DNA of 64,000 nucleotides, taken from contig NZ_BLYC01000002.1 in assembly GCF_019721995.1 (NCBI RefSeq), positions 186,001-250,000 of the forward strand, written 5' to 3'. The translations under genes and the position numbers were made by a program. Under the pieces are notes generated by a model that was not told the DNA's origin, ran no database searches, and saw nothing but the letters and a program-made list of their open reading frames with translations. Source of the stretch: Bathymodiolus japonicus methanotrophic gill symbiont. GTDB taxonomy: Bacteria > Pseudomonadota > Gammaproteobacteria > Methylococcales > Methylomonadaceae. Within the stretch, counting starts at the first letter, position 1, and each line of letters begins with the position of its first letter. Below are positions 21,041 to 30,333 of the stretch, piece after piece.

Positions 21041-21067
21041 CTTTACCCGATTACCCATAGCCCTTAT

Positions 21068-21110
21068 CCTTCGCTAAAGCTCAGTTTTAGCTGATTTTTA
21101 GCGAAGGATG
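21068..21110. terminator. Inverted repeat after secreted-protein gene
   Basis: CCTTCGCTAAA...TTTAGCGAAGG, an 11-bp stem. No T tract follows, so terminator function is uncertain; the stem also resembles the first hairpin of A/B elements. Confidence 0.4.
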
Positions 21111-21114
21111 GAGG

Positions 21115-21263
21115 AAATAAATGGCTCTGTCGCAAAAGATATTGAAAACGCAGAGAGCCTAGGTTCTGTTGAGCTTTTGTTTTGAATTTAAGATTTGTTT
21201 CGGCTATTGGTTCTGTCGCATAGGTTATTGAAAACGCAGAAAACTTGGTCTTCAGACAGAACC
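21115..21263 (+). repeat. IS6-type end fragments
   Basis: Repeated pieces of the IS6 left terminus (GGTTCTGTCGCA and GCTCTGTCGCAAAAG) and of its subterminal GAAAACGCAGAAAAC sequence, in tandem. No coding part. Confidence 0.6.
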
Positions 21264-21320
21264 CTCGATTATGTTAACGGCAATTTAATGACGTTGACTT
21301 TTAGGGTTATTACTCACATT

Positions 21321-21615
21321 CGCTGAAAATCAGGGAAACGGAGCCTAAGCGAAGTGATGATTTTTAGTCCTCGATAGCCGTAGGGCCGTTATTTTGTCGG
21401 AGTCTGAGCGTTAGCGAAGGTGGAGACAAAATAAAAGGCCATCCGACACGGCGTCAAGTCATTTGGAGCCTATGTTCCGACCCCTTGTTGGGTCGGGACG
21501 AGGTGACGAGGACGAATCGGGGCCGCCGGAGGCATAAGTGGTCGCGTTAAGTTTTTGCTGCTTGCTTGGGCTGGGATGCCCAAAACAAGCTTTCGCAAAA
21601 ATAGCGACTCCCCGA
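21321..21615 (+). repeat. Element A2 (295 bp)
   Basis: CGCTGAAAATCAGGG to CCCCGA; left flank CATT. The right flank is IS-A sequence, the left flank is the 57-bp duplicated segment, so it probably arose by recombination between two A copies. The inferred IS-A target is CTTA, C at -4. Confidence 0.92.
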
Positions 21616-21632
21616 TTCTACTCTATATTCAT

Positions 21633-21927
21633 CGCTGAAAATCAGGGAAACGGAGCCTAAGCGAAGTGATGATTTTTAGTCCGCGATAGCCGTAGGGCCG
21701 TTGTTTTGTCGGAGTCTGAGCGTTAGCGAAGGTGGAGACAAAATAAAAGGCCATCCGACACGGCGTCAAGTCATTTGGAGCCTATGTTCCGACCCCTTGT
21801 TGGGTCGGGACGAGGTGACGAGGACGAATCGGGGCCGCCGGAGGCATAAGTGGTCGCGTTAAGTTTTTGCTGCTTGCTTGGGCTGGGATGCCCAAAACAA
21901 GCTTTCGCAAAAATAGCGACTCCCCGA
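21633..21927 (+). repeat. Element A3 (295 bp)
   Basis: Complete A element. Left flank TCAT, the only young copy without C at -4; the intact IS-A sequence reads CAAT here, so one A was lost. The right flank ATTTTGG continues IS-A. Confidence 0.92.
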
Positions 21928-22261
21928 ATTTTGGTTTTTACGTAATTGGCTAATCACCTGCGAGCCTCCAGATTCTTTAGCGGCTTCGTCCATAAAGGCT
22001 TTTTCACCATACAGCGCATCAGCCAGTACGCCTTTAATTTTAATCAGGCTATGCGCAACTTTAAACTCTTTTAATAAGCCTAATGCAATCTCTGTTTTGG
22101 TTGGGTAGGCACTGTCACGTTCAGGCTTAATAGGCCGATCTTTTTTTGCTATACCGCTCTTTTTCAACCGTTTATCTTCTTTATCCCACTGCTTTAAGGC
22201 TGGATCCGGCATATAAAAGAAAAAACCGACAGGCACTGTAATGGATGAGGTAACTAGCAGC

Positions 22262-22556
22262 CGCTGAAAATCAGGGAAACGGAGCCTAAGCGAAGTGATG
22301 ATTTTTAGTCCGCGATAGCCGTAGGGCCGTTGTTTTGTCGGAGTCTGAGCGTTAGCGAAGGTGGAGACAAAATAAAAGGCCATCCGACACGGCGTCAAGT
22401 CATTTGGAGCCTATGTTCCGACCCCTTGTTGGGTCGGGACGAGGTGACGAGGACGAATCGGGGCCGCCGGAGGCATAAGTGGTCGCGTTAAGTTTTTGCC
22501 GCTTGCTTGGGCTGGGATGCCCAAAACAAGCTTTCGCAAAAATAGCGACTCCCCGC
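22262..22556 (+). repeat. Element A4 (295 bp)
   Basis: Left flank CAGC; ends CCCCGC; removal rejoins AGCAGC with AATAATAC exactly as in the uninterrupted IS-A at 62500. No duplication. Confidence 0.94.
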
Positions 22557-23044
22557 AATAATACTATCGTTTGTCCATTAACATACCCGCCGGAGCCTTT
22601 GTGTTTCTGCTTGTAAACCTTATAAATACGTTTTGTAGACTTAGATCGTGCTCGGTCTGATTCATCAAAGGCCAACACACCTTCAGTAATGCCATAACGT
22701 TTTAAAATTAAGACCACACTCACCCGTAGCAACCAGTCCCAGGGTATACTTGCTAGGATAATGCGGCTACTTTGCAATCTCCAAGGCTTGCTCGCTCAAA
22801 CTTAGCCCAGCAAACAGAGTTCATTAGCAGTATGCACGTTAAACAAGTGCCCAACCAAGCGGCTTGAATCCGTGTCAAAGCGGCTCCGGGTTTTAGCTGA
22901 TTGAGCGCATCATTTAAATCGTCAATATAGCTTTGGATAAAGGTGGCTGGGGCATTCATTAACATGGGCTTACACCGATAAAATTACAACAACCTCAGAA
23001 TACCTGATTTTACCTTCTCAATATCAAAAACTTGAACATCGAGT

Positions 23045-23667
23045 AAAAGAAAATTCAATTGCGACTCTGGTTGAGTCTATCCCTTTTGACTCCCGCCATG
23101 AGATCAATACAGGGGTTGAAGCATACAGTGTGTACGAAAACAAGGGCATCAAATTTAACGTGGTGGATTACCGTGATCCAGAAACCGGAAAACTTCACCG
23201 GTTTGTGACAACCTTGCCAATGACTATTAACCCTGGAACCATTGCCATGCTGTATTTCAAGCGACGGACGATTGAAAAGACATTCAATAACACTAAAAGT
23301 AATTTCAAGGAAACTAAAGCTTGGTCTTCCAATACCCGCTCACTTGAAAATCAAATGCGCCTGACTGCAATGAGCTATAATTTAATGCGCGTGTTTGAAG
23401 ATATTTCAAAAACACAACAGCCAGAATTGATTCATCCATCGGATAAAAAATATAGCGAGGCTCTGGAGATTAGGCAGCAACAGGCCCAAAAACGAGATCG
23501 TTTTGTGAATCCATTATTTTTCCAGGCAAGAATATCTCGTATCAGCTCGTATACCATTCGAGCAGTTCAAAACGCAATAATAACAGGAATGTCTTTACAG
23601 TGCTTTATGAGCTCTCTTGTGGCGAGGTTAGTTTCACGGCCTCAATTGATAGGGGAACACTGATGAT
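23045..23667 (+). mobile_element. IS-B 3' fragment
   Basis: Contains the last third of the IS-B transposase (frame 23130-23663, YFKRRTIEKTFNNTKS, where W of the intact copy is R) and the IS-B terminus GGGGAACACTGATG. Joined directly to an IS-A end at 23044. The 5' part is missing. Confidence 0.88.
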
Positions 23668-23672
23668 AATTG

Positions 23673-23876
23673 CTGAAGTTTCCCAATTATTGAGTAGCTG
23701 AAATACACAATGCTGGTGTATCGAGGTTTATTTTAGGTGGTTTTGCCATGTTTATAGCAAACCCCTACTTAATTCCCCTTAGGCAATAGCATTTGAAACG
23801 AATGAAAAGACTATTTTTTTCATATAGTTGTAGCATAGTTTCAATTTTACCATAAATGATTATTGGGAAACTTCAG
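23673..23876 (+). repeat. MITE E, copy 5
   Basis: Standard E termini. No clean 8-bp duplication; it sits between the IS-B end and the second segmental duplicate, so later rearrangement is likely. Confidence 0.9.
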
Positions 23877-23904
23877 TTTAAGATGAGACACCTGTAAAAT
23901 TAAC

Positions 23905-24170
23905 CGCTAAAAATTAGGAAAACGGAACCTAAGCAAAGTGATGATTTTTAGTCCTTGGTTAGGCGATAAGGACATTCTCTGACCTGTAGTGAGCTAGGAA
24001 AGAGAAGAATTACATTCCGAAGCCGCCTAGCCATTGATCTAGTCTTTACAGAACAGTTTTTTTGCGGAGTTGAAACCAGAGTGCAGTGTTGAGCTAGGGT
24101 GTCTCCCATTCCCGCAGCGTAGGCGAATTAATTATGGCGACAGAAGAGAATTCAGGCATCTCAAGAATTA
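23905..24170 (+). repeat. Diverged element-B relic (B'), duplicate
   Basis: Second copy of the old B-like element, carried within the segmental duplication rather than independently inserted. Confidence 0.7.
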
Positions 24171-24259
24171 TTTTAGTTATTCAGCTTTATAAGCTGTCTC
24201 AGCTTAAGTTGGTTGCCAAATAAGGTACTATATTTGAATGAAATTTAAAGGAAAATAAA

Positions 24260-24655
24260 ATGAAATTTTTAATTTTAGTTGCAACAATGATACTATCAAT
24301 CCATGCCAATGCAAGTAATACAGATGAGTTCTATACTGGTTGGATTGACCCCCCAGGGGATAAATGGTACTCATATAAATCCTCATGTGATTTTAGTAAC
24401 ATCAAATCAGTAACTGTGGTGCATGCTGAGTTTCCTTGGAGCATAACTAGTAAAGGTATAAAAGAAGCGCTAGAGGAATGTTCACTGTTAATAAAAGTGT
24501 ATTACTGGGATACTTACTACGATAAAGCTGAAGATAAATATTTTTGGGATTATAAGAGTCCTAGAATTCTATGGTTGATAAAAAAGTCCTTAAATTATTT
24601 TGGGACGATCAGAATCCTACCACCACTAAAAGAACCTTCTGACACGAATACTTAA
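24260..24655 (+). CDS. Small secreted protein of unknown family, copy 2
   Basis: 131 aa, signal peptide MKFLILVATMILSIHANA, same layout as the 20645 gene. Differences are few (for example VVHAEFPWS for VMHADFPSS, DKAED for DETED), and the frame is open in both copies, so the duplication is recent or both are under some selection. Function unknown. Confidence 0.7.
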   Translation: MKFLILVATMILSIHANASNTDEFYTGWIDPPGDKWYSYKSSCDFSNIKSVTVVHAEFPWSITSKGIKEALEECSLLIKVYYWDTYYDKAEDKYFWDYKSPRILWLIKKSLNYFGTIRILPPLKEPSDTNT

Positions 24656-24704
24656 ATTTACCCGATTACCCATAGCCCTTATCCTTCGCTAAAGCTCAAT
24701 CGAT

Positions 24705-24848
24705 CGCTGAAAATCAGGGAAACGGAGCCTAAGCGAAGTGATGATTTTTAGTCCGCAGTAGGCGACAGGTAAATTTTCAGATTCGACGTGTGCGGCAGCA
24801 CGCAAGAGAAGCTAAAGTTTCATCCCGATAAGCCGTCAAGTCAGTGAG
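24705..24848 (+). repeat. Element B2, truncated, with A-type 5' end
   Basis: First 50 bases match A (CGCTGAAAATCAGGG, GTGATGATTTTTAGTCCGC); the following part is B-like (TAGGCGACAGG, TTCGACGTGTGC, CAGCACGC). Truncated where an IS256 fragment begins. Left flank CGAT, C at -4. Confidence 0.75.
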
Positions 24849-25001
24849 GATGGCTTTGCTGATGAGTTCTCTAGCTCCATTTCGTAAAAGCTCAGTTAGT
24901 ACATCAATGCTATTTTCTTCTGGTTGTTTTAGGAGAATGATATTATCATTATTAATGACGTGCTCCTTTGTTGTAAATTTATCTTGCAGGATAATTTGCA
25001 A
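24849..25001 (-). pseudogene. IS256-family transposase, N-terminal fragment
   Basis: The minus strand reads IILLKQPEENSIDVLTELLR then NGARELISKAI, which matches the start of IS256-type transposases (LTEILRxGARxLLxxAVExE). It stops at element B2; no catalytic part remains. Confidence 0.6.
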
Positions 25002-25075
25002 CAGAATACGTCAATCTTTCTTTTTCCAAACACCAGATTCAATCATAACTCACCAATTTTAATTACGCGGCGCAA

Positions 25076-25190
25076 TGAATACAGATGACTTTAGGGATTA
25101 TATGTTGTCGTTTTTGTTTTTACGGTATTTGTCAGATAACTACAGTCCGTAAGATCAAAGAACATCTTGACAGACTCCTTGAATTAAGGC
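25076..25190 (+). pseudogene. Possible type I restriction methylase (HsdM) fragment
   Basis: One frame reads NTDDFRDYMLSFLFLRYLSD, close to the N-terminal HsdM motif (ADEFRDYILGFLFLRYLS). Frame breaks follow within 20 codons. Too short for certainty. Confidence 0.4.
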
Positions 25191-25287
25191 TCCACTCTTT
25201 CAGGTTTTAGTAGTACCGAACTAGACCTTCTAACCTTTTTAAGAAGAGTTTGAAAATTAAAACTCTTCCTTTCTTTAACCATATGAA

Positions 25288-25974
25288 ATGAAAAAACCAA
25301 TTAAAATTCTAGCAGCTACATTAGCTGCATTCACGGCTGTCCCTGTATTCTCGGATCAAGTTGAGATGAACAAGGAGGCTATTACTAGAAATTCGAATGT
25401 TATAAAATCTAACTCAGAGTCCATAGATTACTTACAAGATGTACTTTTGGATACACCTTCGAAAATAACTAAATCCATGACTCCTAAAATTTGCAAGGGG
25501 AGCGATGTCATTCATTGGGGGACATGCCCTTTAAACCTAATTGGTACGGAAATTGATTTAAAAGTTATCTTCCAGCCTTCGCAGTCCATCAACCCCAGAA
25601 TATTGACGTACTACACTACTGCTAACGTCGTTGAACCAGGGATTGACTTTCCAAGCATTGCTGATTTATGTATAGAAGGTAATGGGCTCTCCTTGGCTAA
25701 TGTGGCGATAAATGTTGGTGTTGATCTTATAGAAATTGATTTTAGTAATGTTTCCGCAGGGCAGTTTACGTCTGGGATTGAAAATACCTATCTTCTTGAG
25801 TTAAAGGATGTCATAGAGTCCGGCAAGATCACAAGCGCCACAATTGATAGATCCGTCACGACACTTGGGCTAGAAGATTCAGATGTTAGATTTGTAGGGG
25901 ATAAATTGTCCATAAATGTTGAAGGTCTTAGCTTTAACTCCACCTCCTTTGTTAGGATTAATCTGGGCATTTGA
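25288..25974 (+). CDS. Exported protein of unknown function
   Basis: A 228-aa protein starting MKKPIKILAATLAAFTAVPVF, a probable signal peptide cut near S-D. A short coiled region follows (MNKEAITRNSNVIKSNSESI), then CKGSDVIHWGTCPLNL, whose Cys-x-W-G-x-Cys pattern recurs in the neighbour at 26037 (CPNPGGLQWGDCLTYKVGEV). The rest is beta-rich without recognised motifs. The 62-bp spacing to the next gene suggests a shared transcript. Intact. Confidence 0.7.
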   Translation: MKKPIKILAATLAAFTAVPVFSDQVEMNKEAITRNSNVIKSNSESIDYLQDVLLDTPSKITKSMTPKICKGSDVIHWGTCPLNLIGTEIDLKVIFQPSQSINPRILTYYTTANVVEPGIDFPSIADLCIEGNGLSLANVAINVGVDLIEIDFSNVSAGQFTSGIENTYLLELKDVIESGKITSATIDRSVTTLGLEDSDVRFVGDKLSINVEGLSFNSTSFVRINLGI

Positions 25975-26036
25975 CGACTTGCCGGATAGGACATCACGTC
26001 GGATGTTTGTTGGATATTTTTAAAAAAGTTTAAATT

Positions 26037-26861
26037 ATGAAAAAATTAAGATTGAGAAAAGTAGTTTGCGTTATGTGTATGGTTTTATCGGAGTCCGTGA
26101 TGGCTTACGGCAATACCCCCGGTAATCCTGACCTCCCTGTACCTCCAGGTGTTCCTGGAGGGGGTGTGGTTATTGACATTGAAGAGGAAAAGAGACTTGC
26201 TACTATAAAGGTCAATTCAGAGGGTGTTTTAATGAACTCTATAGGATTGAAAGCCAATAGAGTAGCTATGGTGGGATTGGGTGAATTCTTACCCCCTATA
26301 CCTCAGAATAGAACCGAGCCTCTGGTCTTAACCCTTTGTCCTAATCCTGGTGGACTTCAGTGGGGTGATTGTCTAACCTATAAGGTTGGCGAGGTTGGTC
26401 CAGCAGGGGGATGGGTATTCAGTGTTTCTGAAGGTGGCCTACATGGCTTGGAAGCGGCTCCAGTTGATCTTCCACAAGCTGAATGGGGATGTTACGACGT
26501 TAATATTACAGGCGCAGGTAGTTCTGCGGTTGGAGATGGCCAGAAAAACACTACGGCTATATTAGAGGCGGGGTGTGTGGGTGAATATACTTATAGTACA
26601 GAAATTGCAGCACGGTTAGCGGATTCTTATGAACTAAAGGGTTTTAATGATTGGTATTTACCATCTGAGGACGAAATTGGCTTGATGTACACCAATTTGG
26701 AAGTAAATGGGCTGGGTAACTTTGTCACTTATGGCTCTTACCGATCATCCACGGATGGGGGGTCAAGAATTTTCTCGCGAGAAAAATCTTTTTCAACTGG
26801 TCAAAATTTTGGACTTGGTAGAAATTCGGAATCTAATGTTCGCCCTGTAAGATCCTTTTAA
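26037..26861 (+). CDS. Exported protein with DUF1566-like domain
   Basis: A 274-aa protein. Basic start and hydrophobic core (VVCVMCMVLSESVMA) give a signal peptide; a Pro/Gly-rich linker (NTPGNPDLPVPPGVPGG) follows. From about residue 115 the domain has GEVGPAGGWVFSVSEGGLHG, GFNDWYLPSEDEIGLMYTNL, SYRSSTDGG and NVRPVRSF, the same order as the protein at 19371, so the two are paralogues over the C-terminal domain. Probably surface or periplasmic; ligand unknown. Confidence 0.8.
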   Translation: MKKLRLRKVVCVMCMVLSESVMAYGNTPGNPDLPVPPGVPGGGVVIDIEEEKRLATIKVNSEGVLMNSIGLKANRVAMVGLGEFLPPIPQNRTEPLVLTLCPNPGGLQWGDCLTYKVGEVGPAGGWVFSVSEGGLHGLEAAPVDLPQAEWGCYDVNITGAGSSAVGDGQKNTTAILEAGCVGEYTYSTEIAARLADSYELKGFNDWYLPSEDEIGLMYTNLEVNGLGNFVTYGSYRSSTDGGSRIFSREKSFSTGQNFGLGRNSESNVRPVRSF

Positions 26862-26904
26862 TGGTGTCTGATTTTAAATTTTTCATAAACCTCAAGTACT
26901 AAAG

Positions 26905-26979
26905 GTGAAGTTGATTTATATCGACCCGCCTTATAACACGGGTTCAGATAGCTTTGGTTATAACGAGAGTTTTAATCAT
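26905..26979 (+). pseudogene. Type III (Mod-type) DNA methyltransferase fragment
   Basis: 25 codons read VKLIYIDPPYNTGSD then SFGYNESFNH, the catalytic DPPY motif and its surroundings in beta-class N6-adenine/N4-cytosine methyltransferases of type III systems. It is cut by an IS6 fragment at about 26980, and nothing upstream belongs to the gene. Confidence 0.7.
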
Positions 26980-27251
26980 TTCTGAGATTTAGCTTTTACA
27001 GCAATGGCAGGAGAATAACGGATAACCCAACGATTGAGCGTAGCACGATCCACTTCAACACCTCTTTCTTCCATAATTTCTTCAAGGTCGCGATACGAAA
27101 CGCCATACCTGACATAAAAGAAAACAGCATAAAGAATGACATCTTTTGGAAAGTGAGTGCCTTTGAAGCTGAGCATATGATCTACCTTTTATTGGAATTG
27201 ATAATTATGATAGCAGATAACGTCGGGAAGGGGGATTTATGCGACAGAACC
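26980..27251 (-). mobile_element. IS6-family fragment (transposase 5' end and terminus)
   Basis: Near-identical to the right part of the complete IS6 at 32767-33858, with the GCGACAGAACC terminus and the transposase start MLSFKGTHFPKDVILYAVFF on the minus strand. Truncated after about 66 codons. Confidence 0.88.
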
Positions 27252-27403
27252 AAAAGTTATCCCCCTATTTTACCTACCCTAATGGTAACTACTCAGCGTA
27301 AATAATTAAAAAAGTTCTTGACAGGGTTTTAGCCTGGTTTTTGTGATTTTTAGTAAACTGCCCAACAGTCGATTAATCCACGCTTTATTGCTTCTATCGC
27401 TAT

Positions 27404-28698
27404 CATCAGTGTTCCCATTGAAAGAAGAAGTACCTAAACAAAGCAGCCTATGAACTACCTGAAGGTAGCACCACTCGAATATTCCCATCTTTTTGATTTT
27501 AATCACTTATAACAGCAAATAAACACTCTGTAGGCACCGTAAAAAAACAACAAATAATTTCAAATAAAGCTTGCAATTGCCGAAAAAATTTTTCTAAAAA
27601 TTTCCGTTTTAATCACCTCATAAACGGATATCACCCATGCTTAAAGACCTACCACTCTCTGAACATATTCACCAACACTGCAATGAAAGTATGGAACGTG
27701 CCCTGTTAGCAGAGCGTCATCCTTTGTGGGCTCGTTCATGCCCAGAGTTGAAGGATATATCGACTTTATTCGCCTTGGGTTATTACGCTGTATCAGTGTA
27801 GTCGATAGTGGTCGCCATTTCCTCCAAACCAATGAACAGATTTATGGCCAGCTGCTTCGACCCACTCAACGTATTTTAAATCACTGAAGTCGCATAGACG
27901 AACAAGTATGCTTGAGGCATTTGAACAGCAGAGCTATCATCTTCACGCTGAAACACTGCTATCGCAAGGCATTGATTATCTTAAAGCATTCCCAGAACTT
28001 GACGAATACACCATAGAAGCAGCGGATGGACATTTTATTGATCATGCCTGCCATACTGAAAAAAACAGCAAGGGGAAAGTTTATGCGGCCGGGGGGGATT
28101 TACGCGTTGAATCTCAGAAGTGGGTTGCTCAGATTTCTTTGTCTGGTGACAAACGGAACTCAGAGACATCAAGAAATACCTGTGTTACGAGATCATATTG
28201 AAAAGCAAAACAAGTGAAATAACAGCTCTCAGAAACATCTCTATGTCTACGATAAAGCCGTCACCGACTTTGTCTGGTGGGATCGGCAGAAACGACATGC
28301 TAACGCTGAAAATCCTGGAAACGGAGCTTTAGCGAAGTGAAGATTTTTAGTCCGCGATAGCCGTAGGGCCGTTGTTTTGTCGGAGTCTGAGCGTTAGCGA
28401 AGGTGGAGACAAAATAAAAGGCCATCCGACACGGCGTCAAGTCATTTGGAGCCTATGTTCCGACCCCTTGTTGGGTCGGGACGAGGTGACGAGGACGAAT
28501 CGGGGCCGCCGGAGGCATAAGTGGTCGCGTTAAGTTTTTGCTGCTTGCTTGGGCTGGGATGCCCAAAACAAGCTTTCGCAAAAATAGCGACTCCCCGAAA
28601 GAAAATTCAATTGCGACTCTGGTTGAGTCTATCCCTTTTGACTCCCGCCATGAGATCAATACAGGGGTTGAAGCATACAGTGTGTACGAAAACAAGGG
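27404..28698 (+). mobile_element. IS-B copy, frameshifted, carrying element A5, 3' end replaced by IS-C
   Basis: Left end CATCAGTGTTCCC. Transposase start at 27637 (MLKDLPLSEHIHQHCNESME). It has a 2-bp insertion at AAGGATATATCG, further changes near 27860, and an extra G in the G run near 28087. A5 splits it at 28304. At 28698 IS-B ends abruptly and IS-C sequence begins. Dead copy; the intact version is at 60146-61444. Confidence 0.88.
28304..28598 (+). repeat. Element A5 (295 bp)
   Basis: Variant opening CGCTGAAAATCCTGG, shared with A9; ends CCCCGA. Left flank CTAA, C at -4. About 20 bp of IS-B between two ATGCTAA repeats is missing next to it. Confidence 0.93.
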
Positions 28699-28981
28699 CT
28701 CGAAATACGCGGCAGTGACCAGCCATTTGAACTTCTGTATGATGGCAACAATGCTGACGTGGATTTACGCGGATCGTTTAAAAACCGATCCGGAACGTCG
28801 TCGGCACAAAGTGAAGGGGCGAGCCAGTTTCGCCTTTTCAGATATCCGCCGCATCATTGCCGAAGCGGCTTTGGATCCGGATTTTGAAAGGGTTTGCCCC
28901 AAATACAGCAGCTCCCCTGTAAATTCGGTGGTAGCCGTTTTATTGCGAATGGTTGCTTGATGAATTTCTAAGAAACTTCAG
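28699..28981 (+). mobile_element. IS-C 3' fragment
   Basis: Matches 18037-18310 closely (HLNFCMMATMLTWIYADRLK, end GAAACTTCAG). Fused to IS-B without an intervening terminus. Confidence 0.8.
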
Positions 28982-29166
28982 TTATTAATTCCCTCAGCTT
29001 AAATGCAGAGGAGTTTTTAATAAATAATCCGGTTTTTCAGGCCGCAGAACTTGGTAAGATTCATGAAAATGTTGTATGATTTTTGGCGAAGGTATTGGTG
29101 TAAACCAGACAATAATCTTTGTATAATTATTTACAGAAAAATTAATAATATAATCAGGAATTTAAT
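28982..29166. other. Short remnant and leader of the glycosyltransferase gene
   Basis: A stop-terminated stretch near 28990-29080 reads SLNAEEFLINNPVFQAAELG then KIHENVV, which looks like a genuine protein C-terminus cut by IS-C, but I do not recognise it. Confidence 0.35.
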
Positions 29167-30333
29167 GTGGAACTAACAATTTTAATGCCTTGCTTGAATG
29201 AGGCGGAAACACTCGCTGTTTGTATAGAAAAGGCACACTCTTTTATTAAACAAAATAATATTGTTGGTGAAGTTGTTATTGCTGATAATGGTAGTACTGA
29301 TGGCTCGATAGAGATTGCCGAGTCTCTAGGTGTTAGAGTTGTGCATGTACCTATGCGGGGTTATGGCGCGGCTTTACAAAAAGGCATAGAAGAAGCAAAA
29401 GGCGAGTTTGTTATTATGGGGGACTCCGATGATAGCTATGATTTTAGCAACTTAATGCCTTATGTCGAGCAATTACGTGCGGGTTATGATCTGGTGATGG
29501 GCAATCGCTTTAAAGGTGGAATTGCCAAAGGTGCCATGCCTTTTCTGCATAAATATCTGGGTAATCCGGTACTGAGCTTTCTGGGGCGCTTGTTTTTTAA
29601 AATTCCGGTCGGTGATTTTCATTGTGGATTACGTGGTTTTCGTCGTGATACAGCGCTTTCCTTAGGGTTGACAACTCCGGGTATGGAATATGCCAGTGAA
29701 TTAGTCGTTAGAATGGCTCTGGCAGGCGGTTCAATCAAAGAAGTGCCTACAACACTTTCTAAAGACGGGCGCAGCCGTCCACCGCACTTAAATACCTGGC
29801 AGGATGGCTGGCGGCATTTAAGGTTTTTATTGATGTTCAGCCCGCGCTGGCTATTTTTTTATCCTTCCTTATTTATTCTATTAGTAGGCGTTACTCTTAC
29901 TGTGTTATTAGCACAGGGAGCCGTCCATATCACACCGACTATTACTCTGGATATTCACAGTATGATTGTCGGTTGCTTCTGTGTGTTAGTGGGTATGCAA
30001 GGAGTATCTTTTGCTATTGTTGCCAGACGATATGCCGCTTTACGGGGTTTTTTACCGTTTACCAATCAGGTTCGCTATCTGGTCGACGCCGTAACACTTG
30101 AACGAGTGTTGATTGTAGCTGCGATATTCTTTCTTGGCGGTTTGGGTGGATTAATTTACTGTGTTAGTAACTGGTTTTTAGTACACCTTGGGGTGTTAGA
30201 ATACGGAAGTCTGGTGCGCGTGTTAATGCTTTCGGGTACTTCCGTGGCGATTGCAGTGCAATTAGCCTTTACCTCTTTTCTAGCTGAAATTCTGGAAATT
30301 AAAAGTAATATTCAATACCAAAAAGATAGCTGA
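29167..30333 (+). CDS. Family 2 glycosyltransferase (polyprenyl-phosphate sugar synthase-like)
   Basis: A 388-aa membrane-anchored GT-A enzyme, probably moving a sugar from a nucleotide donor to a lipid phosphate. Motifs: LTILMPCLNEAETLAVCIE, IADNGSTDGS, the acidic cluster GDSDDSYDF for metal binding, and FHCGLRGFRRD. Four C-terminal hydrophobic segments follow (for example WLFFYPSLFILLVGVTLTVL). The start is taken as GTG at 29167; an overlapping ATG at 29165 is out of frame. The next gene begins immediately after the stop, so they form an operon. Confidence 0.88.
   Translation: MELTILMPCLNEAETLAVCIEKAHSFIKQNNIVGEVVIADNGSTDGSIEIAESLGVRVVHVPMRGYGAALQKGIEEAKGEFVIMGDSDDSYDFSNLMPYVEQLRAGYDLVMGNRFKGGIAKGAMPFLHKYLGNPVLSFLGRLFFKIPVGDFHCGLRGFRRDTALSLGLTTPGMEYASELVVRMALAGGSIKEVPTTLSKDGRSRPPHLNTWQDGWRHLRFLLMFSPRWLFFYPSLFILLVGVTLTVLLAQGAVHITPTITLDIHSMIVGCFCVLVGMQGVSFAIVARRYAALRGFLPFTNQVRYLVDAVTLERVLIVAAIFFLGGLGGLIYCVSNWFLVHLGVLEYGSLVRVLMLSGTSVAIAVQLAFTSFLAEILEIKSNIQYQKDS

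Larger units (their letters stand above)
20259..21083 (+). repeat. 825-bp segmental duplication, copy 1
   Basis: Nearly identical to 23877-24698. Carries a diverged B relic, a promoter region and a 131-aa secreted-protein gene. Confidence 0.9.
21616..23044 (-). mobile_element. IS-A remnant, minus orientation, carrying A3 and A4
   Basis: Right terminus CTTGAACATCGAGT at 23044; the left part is lost at A2. Transposase pieces are readable on the minus strand: MLMNAPATFIQS (22965 downwards), DESDRARSKSTKRIYKV, GFFFYMPDPALKQWDK, GGSQVISQLRKNQ. It shares the 14-bp deletion of the 5881 copy. On its right it abuts an IS-B fragment. Confidence 0.85.
23877..24698 (+). repeat. Segmental duplication, copy 2
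   Basis: Matches 20259-21083 with scattered substitutions and small indels, including the B relic and the secreted-protein gene. Ends at element B2. Confidence 0.9.
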
